A stretch of 64,000 nt of DNA from Microvirga terrae (GCF_013307435.2 NZ_CP102845.1:4400001-4464000); one strand, 5' to 3'. Counted from the stretch's first letter, positions 28,243 to 37,734 are shown. Program-made: numbers and translations. Notes: a model not told the origin generated them from the sequence alone.

Positions 28243-28818
28243 TTACATGGACGGTTGCGGATGTCGAGGCGCCTCAGGTTGCGTGTAGGGCCGCAGCGCT
28301 TCAGGCGTGCGGAAGTCGCGCGGCACCTCAAAGTCTCGCGCCGCCCCGTGGCTCTGCTCGATCCCCCGGGGATAGCCCGTGCGGCTGGAGTAATCCTGCA
28401 TCGGCGGCAGCGGATGGGGGCTTTCGCGACTGAGGGTCTGGGCGCAATACACATCGAGGGCCGTCACGCCCGCCACAGCCGCCATGGCAATCCCGACATT
28501 GCCCTTCTTCGGGTTGTTGCCTTCGAGTGCGGTCGCCAGGGTCGCCAAGTCGAGCCCGTCACCCGCGACCCGCCCCCAGATCCACGGTGTCGGGTCCTTC
28601 GATGCCAGAATGCCGATGCCGGTCGCGATCTCACGAAGGCCATAGCCGGCAATCAGACCCTCCTGCCCCTTCATGCCCAACGCTCGCGCCAAGGCCCGAG
28701 GCGCGGCGATTTCAGCGATTCCAAGAGCAATGGAGAACAGCCCGAGCCCACGGGCGAGAGTATCGGTTGCCGTGTCGGCATGACCACGACGGCGCGTTCT
28801 TTCGGTTTCGTAACGCAT
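28243..28818 (-). CDS. Conserved membrane protein, unknown function
   Basis: A 191-aa protein. A basic N-terminus is followed by hydrophobic segments (LGLFSIALGIAEIAAP, then EGLIAGYGLREIATGIGIL, then VGIAMAAVAGVTALDVYCA), giving three to four membrane helices. The proline-rich, charged C-terminal tail of about 60 residues is probably cytoplasmic. Proteins of this shape are common in Hyphomicrobiales beside the type of dehydrogenase encoded 11 nt upstream. I cannot assign a role. Confidence 0.7.
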   Translation of the reverse strand: MRYETERTRRRGHADTATDTLARGLGLFSIALGIAEIAAPRALARALGMKGQEGLIAGYGLREIATGIGILASKDPTPWIWGRVAGDGLDLATLATALEGNNPKKGNVGIAMAAVAGVTALDVYCAQTLSRESPHPLPPMQDYSSRTGYPRGIEQSHGAARDFEVPRDFRTPEALRPYTQPEAPRHPQPSM

Positions 28819-28829
28819 GATCTCACCTA

Positions 28830-30002
28830 TCAGGGTTTGATGACGACCTTGATGCAGCCGTCCTGCTTGTCGCGGAAGACTTTGTACATGTCGGGCCCTT
28901 CGTCGAGGGACACCGTATGCGTGATAACGAAGGACGGATCGATCTGGCCATCCTCGATCCGACGCAGGAGGTCGTCCGTCCAGCGGTTCACATGCGTCTG
29001 GCCGGTGCGGATGGTCAGCCCCTTGTTCATGATCGCCCCGAAGGGAATCTTATCGAGCAGGCCGCCATAGACGCCAGGAATCGAGAGGGTTCCGGCCGGG
29101 CGGCAGACATAGGCCATCTCGCGCAGCACATGGGGACGATCCGTCTCCATCATCGTTGCCTGCTTCACCCGGTCGTACATCGAATCGATCGTCGCGGTCG
29201 CATGCGCCTCCATTCCGACAGCGTCGATGCACTTCTCCGGTCCACGGCCATTGGTGAGTTCATTGAGCCGTTCGATCACGCTCTCCTCGTCGAAATTGAT
29301 CGTGATGGCGCCTCCGGCCTCCGCCATCGCGAGACGCTCGGGGACCCGGTCGATGGCGATGACCTGCTTCGCCCCGAGCAGGATCGCGCTGCGGATCGTC
29401 ATCTGCCCAACCGGGCCGCATCCCCAGATCGCCACCGTGTCGGTCGGCTGGATGTCGCACTGAACCGCCGCCTGCCATCCGGTGGGAAAGATGTCGCTGA
29501 GGAAGAGGAGCTTCTCGTCGGGAATACCGTCCGGCACCTTGATATGGGTTGCATCGGCGAAGGGCACGCGCAGGTACTCGGCCTGCCCGCCGGGATAACC
29601 GCCGGTCAGATGCGTGTAGCCGAAGAGCCCCGCCGTCGTATGGCCGAAGGCCTTCGCGGCAATATGCCCGTTGCGGTTCGTCCGTTCGCAGACCGAGAAA
29701 TTGCCGCGCTTGCACTGATCGCACTCGCCGCAGATGATGGTGAACGGGATCACCACGCGGTCGCCAACCTTGAGCCTGCCTTTCGACTCGGCTCCGACTT
29801 CGACGACCTCACCCATGGTTTCATGCCCCATGATGTCGCCGGACTTCATTCCGGGCATGAAGTGATCGTAGAGATGAAGATCCGAGCCGCAGATGGCGCA
29901 GCTCGTCACCTTGATGATCGCGTCGCGCGGGTGCTCGATCTGTGGATCGGGGACTGAATCGCAACGGATGTCGGTGGTGCCATGCCAAACGAGCGCCTTC
30001 AT
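28830..30002 (-). CDS. Zinc-dependent alcohol dehydrogenase, formaldehyde-dehydrogenase-like
   Basis: A 390-aa medium-chain dehydrogenase. Catalytic zinc ligands are Cys38 ([11 protein letters not shown]) and His60-Glu61 ([14 protein letters not shown]). Structural zinc ligands are Cys91, 94, 97 and 105 ([15 protein letters not shown]). The Rossmann glycines are in [21 protein letters not shown]. It resembles glutathione-independent formaldehyde dehydrogenase-like members. ATG 30002 is chosen for the GAGGAG ribosome site just upstream. It heads the minus-strand set with the membrane protein, DUF488 and MOSC genes. Confidence 0.92.
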   Translation of the reverse strand: MKALVWHGTTDIRCDSVPDPQIEHPRDAIIKVTSCAICGSDLHLYDHFMPGMKSGDIMGHETMGEVVEVGAESKGRLKVGDRVVIPFTIICGECDQCKRGNFSVCERTNRNGHIAAKAFGHTTAGLFGYTHLTGGYPGGQAEYLRVPFADATHIKVPDGIPDEKLLFLSDIFPTGWQAAVQCDIQPTDTVAIWGCGPVGQMTIRSAILLGAKQVIAIDRVPERLAMAEAGGAITINFDEESVIERLNELTNGRGPEKCIDAVGMEAHATATIDSMYDRVKQATMMETDRPHVLREMAYVCRPAGTLSIPGVYGGLLDKIPFGAIMNKGLTIRTGQTHVNRWTDDLLRRIEDGQIDPSFVITHTVSLDEGPDMYKVFRDKQDGCIKVVIKP

Positions 30003-30116
30003 CGAATTCTCCTCAGATGCCTGCAAATGGCCAAGCTCCGCCGCTCGACCGCCTTCGTCACAGGAAAGACTTCTTGAGGAGCGTTGCGTTCCCTGAAGCG
30101 AGCCGAAAACTGCTCA

Positions 30117-30563
30117 CTATTCCGTAGAAACGATATCGAGAACGTGCTCGGGCAGGCTTAGGATCAGATCGGCGAGTGCCGGTTCCAGAACCTGATGGGC
30201 GGCCTCCTCGACCGGAAACCACTGAGATTTCCGCTGCCCCTTCTCGCGCCAGGACTTGAGCTGCTTGGAAACCTCGAGCGGATAGACGTTGACGCGGCAC
30301 AGGTCGAAGTGAGCAGCCCGACGCTTCCAGTAATCATAGGAGCCGAGAGGCGTGTTCTTGATCTCGCCCTTGACGCCAGCCTCCTCCTCCGCCTCCTGGG
30401 CGGCGGCCTTGTGGGGCTTCTTGCCCTTCATGGGCCAGCCTTTCGGAATCAGCCAGCGCTTGGTCTCACGGGATGTGACGAGAAGGACCTCGAGCTTGCC
30501 GTTCTTGATCCGGAAAGGGAGTGCCGCAACCTGGCTGAGTTCTTCTTTTGGGGTCTGGGGCAT
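30117..30563 (-). CDS. NUDIX hydrolase, DIPP-like
   Basis: A 148-aa Nudix protein. The family segment WLIPKGWPMKGKKPHKAAAQ runs into a Nudix box at about 47-64, ending EAEEEAGV. The usual Arg-Glu of the box is Gln-Glu here, while the three metal-binding glutamates remain. The 'PKGWP' subgroup is related to diphosphoinositol/dinucleotide polyphosphate hydrolases; the substrate is not determined. It is transcribed as a single gene. Confidence 0.9.
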   Translation of the reverse strand: MPQTPKEELSQVAALPFRIKNGKLEVLLVTSRETKRWLIPKGWPMKGKKPHKAAAQEAEEEAGVKGEIKNTPLGSYDYWKRRAAHFDLCRVNVYPLEVSKQLKSWREKGQRKSQWFPVEEAAHQVLEPALADLILSLPEHVLDIVSTE

Positions 30564-30750
30564 TCGACGAGAGTAGGACTCCTAATGGGATAACTTGTAA
30601 CGTAGATGATTTGAGCCGGCTAAGAAAGGGTAAAGTCGAAAGCTGCCGAGAACGCCTCCGGCCTCATACGATTCTCTATCCTCTCAAAGCTTCATGACCG
30701 CCTCATAACAATGGAAGCCTCCATTTTGATCCAGAAGGACGCCCACCGTG

Positions 30751-31545
30751 ATGACGACTGAGAGCCTGGACATGAGATTCGCCGCAGCCTGCGCCATCGC
30801 CCGCGAGGCCGGCGTACTGGCCCGTAAGCGCTTCCTGGAAAGGCCGCGTTCGCAACGGCCGGACTTCAAGGGTCCGCAGGACTTCCTGACCGCGACCGAC
30901 GCGGAGGTGGAGGAACTGATCCGCGGCCGCCTGAGCGAGCTGTTCCCGGGCGATTCCTTCTTCGGCGAGGAAGGCGGCGGCTCCTTCGAGCGAGATGTCT
31001 GGGTGGTCGACCCCATCGACGGCACGGCGAATTTCGCCCGCGGGATCCCTCACTTCGCCATCTCCATCGCCTTCGTGCGCGAGAACCGGGTCGAGATCGG
31101 GGTGATCTACGACGTGATGCATGCCGAGCTCTACACGGCCCAGCGGGGGCGGGGTGCCATCCTCAACGGAGAGACGATCCGCGTCAGCGGACTCGAAGAC
31201 ATGAAACAGGCCACCGTGGAGGCAGGCTGGTCGCCACGCCTGCCGCCCGAGCCCTATATCGCCGTGGTGGACAAGCTCAAGACGGCCGGCGCCAACGTGC
31301 GCCGTGCCGGGTCGGGCACGCTGGGCCTTGCTTACGTAGCGGACGGGCGTATCGACGCCTATTGCGAACTCCACATCAATTCCTGGGATGCCTTGGCGGG
31401 CCTCTTGATCATCGAAGAGGCCGGCGGCTGGACCAACAACTTCCTGGCCAAGGATGGCCTCAGGAAAGGCAATCCCGTTCTGGCCTGCACGCCCGGACTG
31501 GCCGCTGCTCTCACAGAGGCGACAGGGATCGCGAAGGAGCCCTGA
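30751..31545 (+). CDS. Inositol monophosphatase family protein
   Basis: A 264-aa Mg-dependent, Li-sensitive-type phosphatase. The two family signatures are seen: FFGEEGGG with the metal-binding Glu pair, and WVVDPIDGTANFARGIPHF (metal-binding Asp residues). The C-terminal motif INSWDALAGLLIIEEAGG completes the site. The substrate could be inositol phosphate, histidinol phosphate or another sugar phosphate. It lies 120 nt upstream of an ABC importer on the same strand, so a link to phosphorylated substrates is conceivable. GTG 30748 is an alternative start. Confidence 0.92.
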   Translation: MTTESLDMRFAAACAIAREAGVLARKRFLERPRSQRPDFKGPQDFLTATDAEVEELIRGRLSELFPGDSFFGEEGGGSFERDVWVVDPIDGTANFARGIPHFAISIAFVRENRVEIGVIYDVMHAELYTAQRGRGAILNGETIRVSGLEDMKQATVEAGWSPRLPPEPYIAVVDKLKTAGANVRRAGSGTLGLAYVADGRIDAYCELHINSWDALAGLLIIEEAGGWTNNFLAKDGLRKGNPVLACTPGLAAALTEATGIAKEP

Positions 31546-31665
31546 GACCGCATCTTATTCTAAAGATTCAGATTTGGAGCGCCGGCCAGGCACTTGACCC
31601 GCCGCCACAATGGAGGGAGCTTAGCCGACCAACCAATAACAAGAACGACATCACGGGAGGATAGA

Positions 31666-32712
31666 ATGAGCGCAAAGAAGAATCTCGTTGCGGCAACCAT
31701 GCTGGCAGGGACCGTGACGGCCCTGTCCTTCATGTCCGCAGGAACGGCTCAGGCCCAGGGCGCGCTGGTCATGTATTGCGGCGTGCAGGAGGAATGGTGC
31801 CGCGCCATGACGACCGCTTTCGAGCGTGAGACGGGCATCAAGGTCTCCATGACTCGTAAGAGTGCGGGCGAGGTCTACGCCCAAGTCAAGGCCGAGGCCG
31901 CCAATCCCCGCGCGGATATCTGGTGGGGCGGCACGGGCGACCCGCATATGCAGGCTGCCGAAGAAGGCATTACGGACGAGTACAAGTCGCCGAAAATGGG
32001 CGAGTTGCAGGACTGGGCCGTGCGCCAGTGGGAGCAGTCCAAGGGGCGCACGGTCGGCATCTATTCCGGCGCTCTCGGCTTCGGCTACAACACGGAACTC
32101 GCGCAATCAAACAAGATCGGCGAGCCGAAATGCTGGGCGGATCTGCTGAAGCCCGAATTGAAGGACGAGGTGCAGGTGGCGGATCCGAACTCCTCGGGCA
32201 CCGCTTATACATTGCTCGCAACCATCGTTCAGATCATGGGCGAGGACAAAGGCTTCGAGTACCTGAAAGCCCTGCACAAGAATGTCAATCAATATACCAA
32301 GTCGGGCGCTGCTCCGGCCAAGGCCATGGCACTCGGTGAGACGACCGCGGGTATCGCCTTCATGCACGACATCGTCACGATGGTGGTGGACAAGGCGCCC
32401 GTGAAGGTGGTCGCCCCATGCGAAGGTACTGGCTACGAAATCGGCTCCATGTCGATCATCAAGGGAGCCAAGAACCTGGACAACGCCAAGAAGTTCTATG
32501 ATTGGGCGCTCACCGCGGATGCCCAGAAGCTCGGTGCGGAAGCCAAGTCCTATCAGGTGCCGTCGAACAAGAGCACTCCGGTTCCGCCACAGGCTCCCAA
32601 GCTCGCCGACATCAAGCTGATCAACTTCGATTTCGCGAAGTATGGATCTTCGGCCGAGCGCAAGCGCCTCCTGTCCAAGTGGGACAACGAGGTCAAGAAC
32701 CTGCCGAAATAG
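31666..32712 (+). CDS. ABC transporter periplasmic substrate-binding protein, Fbp/Afu type
   Basis: A 348-aa binding protein with a Sec signal (residues 1-30, cleavage near GTAQAQ). The mature protein starts ALVMYCGVQEEWCRAMTTAF and includes ADIWWGGTGDPHMQAAEEG and GIYSGALGFGYNTE, typical of the iron(III)-type family 1 binding proteins. The consecutive tyrosine pair that binds ferric iron in FbpA is absent anywhere in the protein. A His-Asp dyad (IAFMHDIVTM) is present. The substrate is therefore open: iron, or a phosphorylated sugar as in AfuA-type systems. Strong GGGAGG ribosome site; a stable hairpin follows. Confidence 0.9.
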   Translation: MSAKKNLVAATMLAGTVTALSFMSAGTAQAQGALVMYCGVQEEWCRAMTTAFERETGIKVSMTRKSAGEVYAQVKAEAANPRADIWWGGTGDPHMQAAEEGITDEYKSPKMGELQDWAVRQWEQSKGRTVGIYSGALGFGYNTELAQSNKIGEPKCWADLLKPELKDEVQVADPNSSGTAYTLLATIVQIMGEDKGFEYLKALHKNVNQYTKSGAAPAKAMALGETTAGIAFMHDIVTMVVDKAPVKVVAPCEGTGYEIGSMSIIKGAKNLDNAKKFYDWALTADAQKLGAEAKSYQVPSNKSTPVPPQAPKLADIKLINFDFAKYGSSAERKRLLSKWDNEVKNLPK

Positions 32713-32728
32713 GCGGACTTGAAGCAGT

Positions 32729-32760
32729 TTCTGGCGAAGTGGGACTCTGCTTCGCCAGAA
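32729..32760 (+). promoter_or_regulatory. Intercistronic hairpin between binding-protein and permease genes
   Basis: An 11-bp perfect stem (TTCTGGCGAAG/CTTCGCCAGAA) with a 10-nt loop, starting 17 nt after the binding-protein stop. No T tract. Such hairpins protect the upstream mRNA from 3' decay or attenuate transcription, giving more binding protein than permease. Confidence 0.7.
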
Positions 32761-32821
32761 TCCATTACTGTTGTGATCATGGGGGCCGAGTTCAGCATCG
32801 GCCTTGAAGCGAGAACAGAAG

Positions 32822-35011
32822 ATGTCACGGGCAACCCTTGGCTGGATCGTTCTGGGCTGGGTCGGCTTTGCCCTCCTGCCCTGGTACGGCTTCGACCGCA
32901 CGGTCGTCCCGACCCTTGCGGATTATTTCGTCGGCGGGTCGGCTTTGATCCACGGCATCAAGGGCGCGTGGTGGCTTCTGCCGATCCTGATACCCTTGTG
33001 TCTGGGCCTTATTCCCGTGATCCGCCCCTTGGCGCAAGCCAACGGTGGCTGGCTCATCGCGTCCGGGCTTCTGGGCCTCGCGCTCTTCATCCTTCAGGGC
33101 TTCGCCATCGGTCTCAATGGCTGGACGCTCGACATCCTGAAGGGCCTCTTCGGCTTACCTGGACCGAGCCAGGCCGGGATGGGCTATGGCGCGGCTCTCA
33201 CCGCGACCGCCTTCCTCATCATACTCTGTCATGGCCTTGCAGCACGCGGCTGGTGCCGGGGCGATGCATTCGTCACCTCATCGATCGGTGTCGTCATTGC
33301 GCTGATCATCGTGTTCGTCTTCTTCCCGGTCACCACCATTCTTGCGAGTGCCTTTGCGGACAACGACGGCAACTTCGCCCCGTACGAATTCCTGGTGAAG
33401 TTCCTGGATCGATCGATCTGGGGGCTCGACTGCCTGTCAGGTGATCTGCGCTGCGGCGTCGCCTGGAACACCCTGTTCCTGGGCCTTCTCGTAGGCGTCG
33501 GCACCACCGCTCTCGGCCTTGCCTTCGCGCTGATTGCCACGCGCACGGATTTCCGCTTCAAGAAGCTCCTCCGCGTGATGAGCGTTCTGCCCATCATCAC
33601 GCCCCCCTTCGTGATCGGCCTCGCCCTGATCCTGCTTTTCGGCCGCTCAGGCGCGCTGTCGGCCGTCCTGTGGGACTGGTTCGGCGTGCCGCGGTCACGC
33701 TGGATCTACGGATTGCCCGGCGTGCTGATCGCGCAGCTTCTCGCCTTCACGCCAATTGCATTCCTCGTCCTGATCGGCGTCGTGCAAGGCATCAGCCCGA
33801 CGCTCGAGGAGGCCTCGCAGACCCTGCGCGCGAAGAGCTGGACGACCTTCTGGACCGTGACGCTCCCCCTCATGCGTCCGGGGCTCGCCAACGCCTTCCT
33901 CCTCGGGTTCGTGGAGAGCCTGGCCGATTTCGGCAACCCGCTGGTGCTCGGCGGAAACTACGAGGTGCTTTCGACCAAGATCTTCTTTGCCGTCGTCGGT
34001 GCGCAGCAGGACCAGGGCCGCGCGGCTGTCTTGTCCATCATCCTGCTCGCCTTCACTCTCGGGGCCTTCTGGCTCCAGCACGCCTGGCTCGGCAAGAAGG
34101 TCTACACGACCGTCACCGGCAAGGGCGATGCCGGCATCCCCCTGCCCCTTCCACGGCGGGTCGCGCTGGCCTCCTATCTCACCGCATTGCCCTGGGCGAT
34201 CTTCACCGTTGCCGTTTATGCGATCATCCTGGTCGGCGCCTTCGTGCGGTCCATGGGCCGCGACTACACGCCGACCTTCGAGCATTTCCTCACGGCATTC
34301 CGGGTGGAGAGCTCTGGCTCGGGACTCTACTTCTCCGGCTCAGCCTGGGACTCGTTTTTCGCCACCGTGAAAGTGGCTGCGCTCTCGGCACCGCTCACGG
34401 CCGCCATCGGCCTGCTCACCGCTTATCTGCTCACGCGCCAGCGCTTCTCCGGGCAGCGCGCTTTCGAATTCGGCACGCTGCTGAGCTTCGCCATCCCCGG
34501 CACGGTCGTCGGCGTGTCCTACATCCTCGCCTTCAACGTGCCGCCGATCGAAATCACCGGAACCGGGTTCATCCTCGTCATGTGCTTCGTGTTCCGCAAC
34601 ATGCCGGTCGGCGTCCGCTCCGGCATCGCGACCCTGAGCCAGATCGACAAGAGCCTCGACGAAGCATCGCTGACGCTGGGGGCCGGCTCGTCAACCACCA
34701 TGCGCCGCGTGGTTCTGCCATTGCTGCGCCCGGCCATCGTTGCGTCCCTCGTCTATTCCTTCGTGCGCGCCATGACGGCCGTCAGCGCCGTGATCTTCCT
34801 TGTCACGGCCGAGTACAACATGGCGACGACCTATATCGTCGGTCGTGTCGAAGCCGGCGAGTTCGGCCTCGCAATCGCCTATTCCACGGTGCTTATCCTC
34901 GTCATGCTGGTTGCCATCGTGGCGATTCAGCTCGCGGTCGGCGAGCGGCGCCTCGGGCGCCGCAGTGCGAGCACTGCTCCCTCTCCCGTTGCCGTGCAGG
35001 CGGTCCCATGA
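32822..35011 (+). CDS. ABC transporter permease, fused two-domain (FbpB/AfuB type)
   Basis: A 729-aa inner-membrane permease that carries both permease domains in one chain. The N-terminal region of about 220 residues has additional helices. First permease EAA-like loop: LEEASQTLRAKSWTTFWTVT (near 330-350). Second: LDEASLTLGAGSSTTMRRVV near 610-630. ATG 32822 is preferred; a TTG six codons earlier has no better site. It overlaps the ATPase gene by 4 nt (ATGA). It works with the binding protein and ATPase as one importer. Confidence 0.93.
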   Translation: MSRATLGWIVLGWVGFALLPWYGFDRTVVPTLADYFVGGSALIHGIKGAWWLLPILIPLCLGLIPVIRPLAQANGGWLIASGLLGLALFILQGFAIGLNGWTLDILKGLFGLPGPSQAGMGYGAALTATAFLIILCHGLAARGWCRGDAFVTSSIGVVIALIIVFVFFPVTTILASAFADNDGNFAPYEFLVKFLDRSIWGLDCLSGDLRCGVAWNTLFLGLLVGVGTTALGLAFALIATRTDFRFKKLLRVMSVLPIITPPFVIGLALILLFGRSGALSAVLWDWFGVPRSRWIYGLPGVLIAQLLAFTPIAFLVLIGVVQGISPTLEEASQTLRAKSWTTFWTVTLPLMRPGLANAFLLGFVESLADFGNPLVLGGNYEVLSTKIFFAVVGAQQDQGRAAVLSIILLAFTLGAFWLQHAWLGKKVYTTVTGKGDAGIPLPLPRRVALASYLTALPWAIFTVAVYAIILVGAFVRSMGRDYTPTFEHFLTAFRVESSGSGLYFSGSAWDSFFATVKVAALSAPLTAAIGLLTAYLLTRQRFSGQRAFEFGTLLSFAIPGTVVGVSYILAFNVPPIEITGTGFILVMCFVFRNMPVGVRSGIATLSQIDKSLDEASLTLGAGSSTTMRRVVLPLLRPAIVASLVYSFVRAMTAVSAVIFLVTAEYNMATTYIVGRVEAGEFGLAIAYSTVLILVMLVAIVAIQLAVGERRLGRRSASTAPSPVAVQAVP

Positions 35012-36117
35012 ACAACATATCCTCCATCCACGCCTTGTCCCGCTCGGCACCCTCGAAGAAGCAGGCTGCCTCGGTGCAGTTCCGCAATGTGACGAAGCGC
35101 TACGGCAGCGTCACCGCCGTGGACGACGTCTCCTTCACCATCGAGCCGGGCCAGCTCGTGACCCTTCTCGGCCCGTCCGGCTGCGGCAAGACCACGACCC
35201 TGCGCATGATCGCGGGGCTCGAGATGGCGAGCGAAGGCCAGATCCTGATCGGTGGACGCGATGTGACGAACCTGTCGGCGGCCGACCGGGACGTGAGCAT
35301 GGTGTTCCAGTCCTACGCGCTCTTTCCTCACATGTCGGTGCTGGAGAACGTCGCCTACGGGCCGTCCGTCCAGGGAGTGCCGAAGAGGAACGCGATCGAG
35401 ATGGCCATGGAGAAGCTCGCGCTGATCGGCCTCAAGGGTCTTGAGAAGCGCGCTCCCTCCGAACTCTCCGGCGGGCAGCAGCAGCGGGTGGCGGTCGCCC
35501 GGGCGCTCGTTCTCGAGCCGCAGGTTCTGCTTTTCGACGAGCCTCTGTCGAACCTCGACGCCAAGCTGCGCCGGCGCGTGCGCGAAGATATCCGCGAGCT
35601 TCAGCAGAGCCTCAACCTCACCGTGGCCTATGTGACGCACGATCAGGAGGAGGCGCTTGCCGTCTCCGACCACATCATCGTTATGTCGAATGCCCGGATC
35701 GCCCAGACCGGAACGCCGCGCCAGCTCTACGAAGAACCGGCGAACCTGTTCGTCGCCGATTTCATCGGCGACGCCAACATCATCCCAGGTGAGGTTGTGG
35801 ACGTCATCGGGCCCACCGCGCAGGTGAATGTCGGCAATGTCCTTCTTCAGCTCCCGCATAGAAATTCTGGTCTGGGTTCGGTCAAACTCGCCGTCCGGCC
35901 TGATGCGATCCTGCTCGATGAGGCCATGACCGGCCCCCTGTCCGGCACGGTTCGCAAGGCGTCCTATCTCGGCACGCAGGTGGAATACGAAGTGGAGAGC
36001 CCGATCGGGAATCTGTTCGTGGTCCAGTACGGGCGCAAGGAGCCAATCGCGCCGGGCACACCGGTGTCGGTCGCCTTCACGGCACAGCGCGGCCTTGCCG
36101 TCATCCCGAACTCGTAA
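35008..36117 (+). CDS. ABC transporter ATP-binding protein
   Basis: A 369-aa importer ATPase. Walker A GPSGCGKT at 55-62, Q-loop VFQSYALFPHMSV, signature ELSGGQQQRVAVARAL, Walker B VLLFDEPLSNLDAK and H-loop AYVTHDQEEALAVSD are all present. The C-terminal TOBE-type domain (about 290-369) is of the iron/polyamine importer kind. Its start overlaps the permease stop. The convergent potassium-channel gene ends 5 nt away. Confidence 0.95.
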   Translation: MNNISSIHALSRSAPSKKQAASVQFRNVTKRYGSVTAVDDVSFTIEPGQLVTLLGPSGCGKTTTLRMIAGLEMASEGQILIGGRDVTNLSAADRDVSMVFQSYALFPHMSVLENVAYGPSVQGVPKRNAIEMAMEKLALIGLKGLEKRAPSELSGGQQQRVAVARALVLEPQVLLFDEPLSNLDAKLRRRVREDIRELQQSLNLTVAYVTHDQEEALAVSDHIIVMSNARIAQTGTPRQLYEEPANLFVADFIGDANIIPGEVVDVIGPTAQVNVGNVLLQLPHRNSGLGSVKLAVRPDAILLDEAMTGPLSGTVRKASYLGTQVEYEVESPIGNLFVVQYGRKEPIAPGTPVSVAFTAQRGLAVIPNS

Positions 36118-36122
36118 GGACT

Positions 36123-36890
36123 TCAGATCGCCCCCTCGTCCGGAATGTTGAGGACGGTGCCGCAAGCCTTGCAGTGCACCGCATCCCGGTCATGGCGTTG
36201 CAGGGCGCAGACGGGACAGGGAAACCTCACCTTGTCGGGTCTCAACAGCACCTGAACCAAACGCAGGAAGAGCGTGACGCCGAAGATCATGATGATGACC
36301 GAAATCAGATGCCCCAGTGTGCCGGTCAACGTGATATCGCCGAACCCGGTCGTGGTGAGCGCCGCGATCGTGAAATAGAGCGCGTCGATGTAGTTGCCGA
36401 TCTTCGTGTTCGTCCAGCGCTGCGTCTCGTAGACGAAGCCCGTCATGACGAAGATGAAGACGCCGAGGTTGACCGAAGCGATGATCAGATCTTCATTGCG
36501 CCGGAAGAAGACGCTGTCGGACCTCAGGCGGGCGAGCAGCTGATAGGTGCGCAGCAGGCGCAGGGTGCGCAGGATTCGCAGGAACCCGATGCCCTCTCCG
36601 ACGACCGGCGCAAGAAACGACACGATGGCCGCGACATCCGCCAGGGTCGCGGGATGAGCCAGATCCCGCCAAGGCGTCCGGCTGATGGCCAAGCGGGCTG
36701 AGAAGTCGCCCAGAACGATCAACCCGATGATCACGTCGACCCACTCGAAGGCCGGCGAGCGCGGCAGGAACGATGTGATGACGATGAACAGGATCGTGGT
36801 CACGTCGAAGACCAGCAGAGCATAGCGGAACTGATGCGCTTCCTGAGTATCGCCCTCGTAGAGAAGCCTCAGCCTATCTCTTATCCGCAT
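36123..36890 (-). CDS. Voltage-gated-type potassium channel with C-terminal zinc ribbon
   Basis: A 255-aa six-helix ion channel. S4-like Arg-rich helix RILRTLRLLRTYQLLARLR at about 105-123, pore helix YFTIAALTTTGFGDITLTG with selectivity filter TTGFGD (about 172-190), and an S6 helix GHLISVIIMIFGVTLFLRLV. The last 35 residues carry CPVC...CKAC, a four-cysteine zinc ribbon, with an acidic end. The filter is GFGD rather than the usual GYGD, still compatible with K+ selectivity. It is monocistronic and convergent with the ABC importer. Confidence 0.88.
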   Translation of the reverse strand: MRIRDRLRLLYEGDTQEAHQFRYALLVFDVTTILFIVITSFLPRSPAFEWVDVIIGLIVLGDFSARLAISRTPWRDLAHPATLADVAAIVSFLAPVVGEGIGFLRILRTLRLLRTYQLLARLRSDSVFFRRNEDLIIASVNLGVFIFVMTGFVYETQRWTNTKIGNYIDALYFTIAALTTTGFGDITLTGTLGHLISVIIMIFGVTLFLRLVQVLLRPDKVRFPCPVCALQRHDRDAVHCKACGTVLNIPDEGAI

Positions 36891-37069
36891 CGGGAGGTCT
36901 CGTCGAATGGGCGGAAGGAAGTGCGAACCATCGGTCGAATCACGTTTTATAGGGTTTATCGACTCCCTGATTATCTATAGAGCAGGGTTGCAATTCCAAC
37001 GGGGTGCCATCCGGGACGAAGCGGTCTATTCCCTCGCCTCGAAACCCGATGCTGTTGAGAGATGTCCCG

Positions 37070-37729
37070 ATGCTGAAAGCTCTGATCTTCGATATGGATG
37101 GAACACTGGTGCACAGCGACCCCGTGCACCTCGAGGCCTTCGCCGAGGTCCTGAAGGCCGAGGGCGTCGACATCACCGAGGAAGTCTATCGCTCCCAGAT
37201 CATCGGGCGCACCAACGAGGCGATTTTCGCGTCTCTCCTGCCTCACCTGCCGGTGGAGCGGCACGAAACCTATGCCGACGAAAAGGAGGCCACCTTCCGC
37301 CGCATGGCGTCGGACCTCAAGCCGCTGGACGGGCTTCTCGAACTCCTCGACTGGGCCGAGGCGCGCCATATCCAGATCGCCCTCGTCACCAACGCGCCGC
37401 GGCTCAATGCGGATCACATGCTCGAAGCCTTGGGACTAGCGGGCCGCTTCAAGGTCGAGATCACCATCGAGGAGGTGGAGCGCGGCAAGCCCGATCCCCT
37501 GCCCTATCTGACGGCCCTGGAGCGGCTCGGCATCCGGGCCGAGGAGGCCATCGCGTTCGAGGATTCCCCATCAGGAATGAGGGCTGCCAAGGCTGCAGGC
37601 CTCTTCTCCTTCGGTGTCCTGACCGGCCTGACCGCGGGCGAGATGAGGGAGATCGGCGCCGACGGCGCCATCGTGACCTTCCACGACCGGGCCCTCTGGG
37701 AGATCCTGGAGCACAGGATCGCGTCCTAG
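37070..37729 (+). CDS. HAD-superfamily phosphatase, beta-phosphoglucomutase/phosphatase-like
   Basis: A 219-aa HAD hydrolase. Motif I is FDMDGTLVHSD (nucleophile Asp8, Asp10); motif II is IALVTNAPR; motif III Lys is in ERGKPDPLPYL; motif IV is AFEDSPSGMRAAKAAG. The cap is the small helical type of the beta-phosphoglucomutase/phosphoglycolate phosphatase group. The specific phosphate ester is not predictable. Convergent with the HxlR gene, 5 nt apart. Confidence 0.92.
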   Translation: MLKALIFDMDGTLVHSDPVHLEAFAEVLKAEGVDITEEVYRSQIIGRTNEAIFASLLPHLPVERHETYADEKEATFRRMASDLKPLDGLLELLDWAEARHIQIALVTNAPRLNADHMLEALGLAGRFKVEITIEEVERGKPDPLPYLTALERLGIRAEEAIAFEDSPSGMRAAKAAGLFSFGVLTGLTAGEMREIGADGAIVTFHDRALWEILEHRIAS

Positions 37730-37734
37730 TTGCC

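Noticed and set aside
33670-35007. Upstream extension of the ABC ATPase frame
   Set aside because: The frame before 35008 lies inside the permease gene and encodes no domain. The ATPase starts at the overlapping ATG at 35008.
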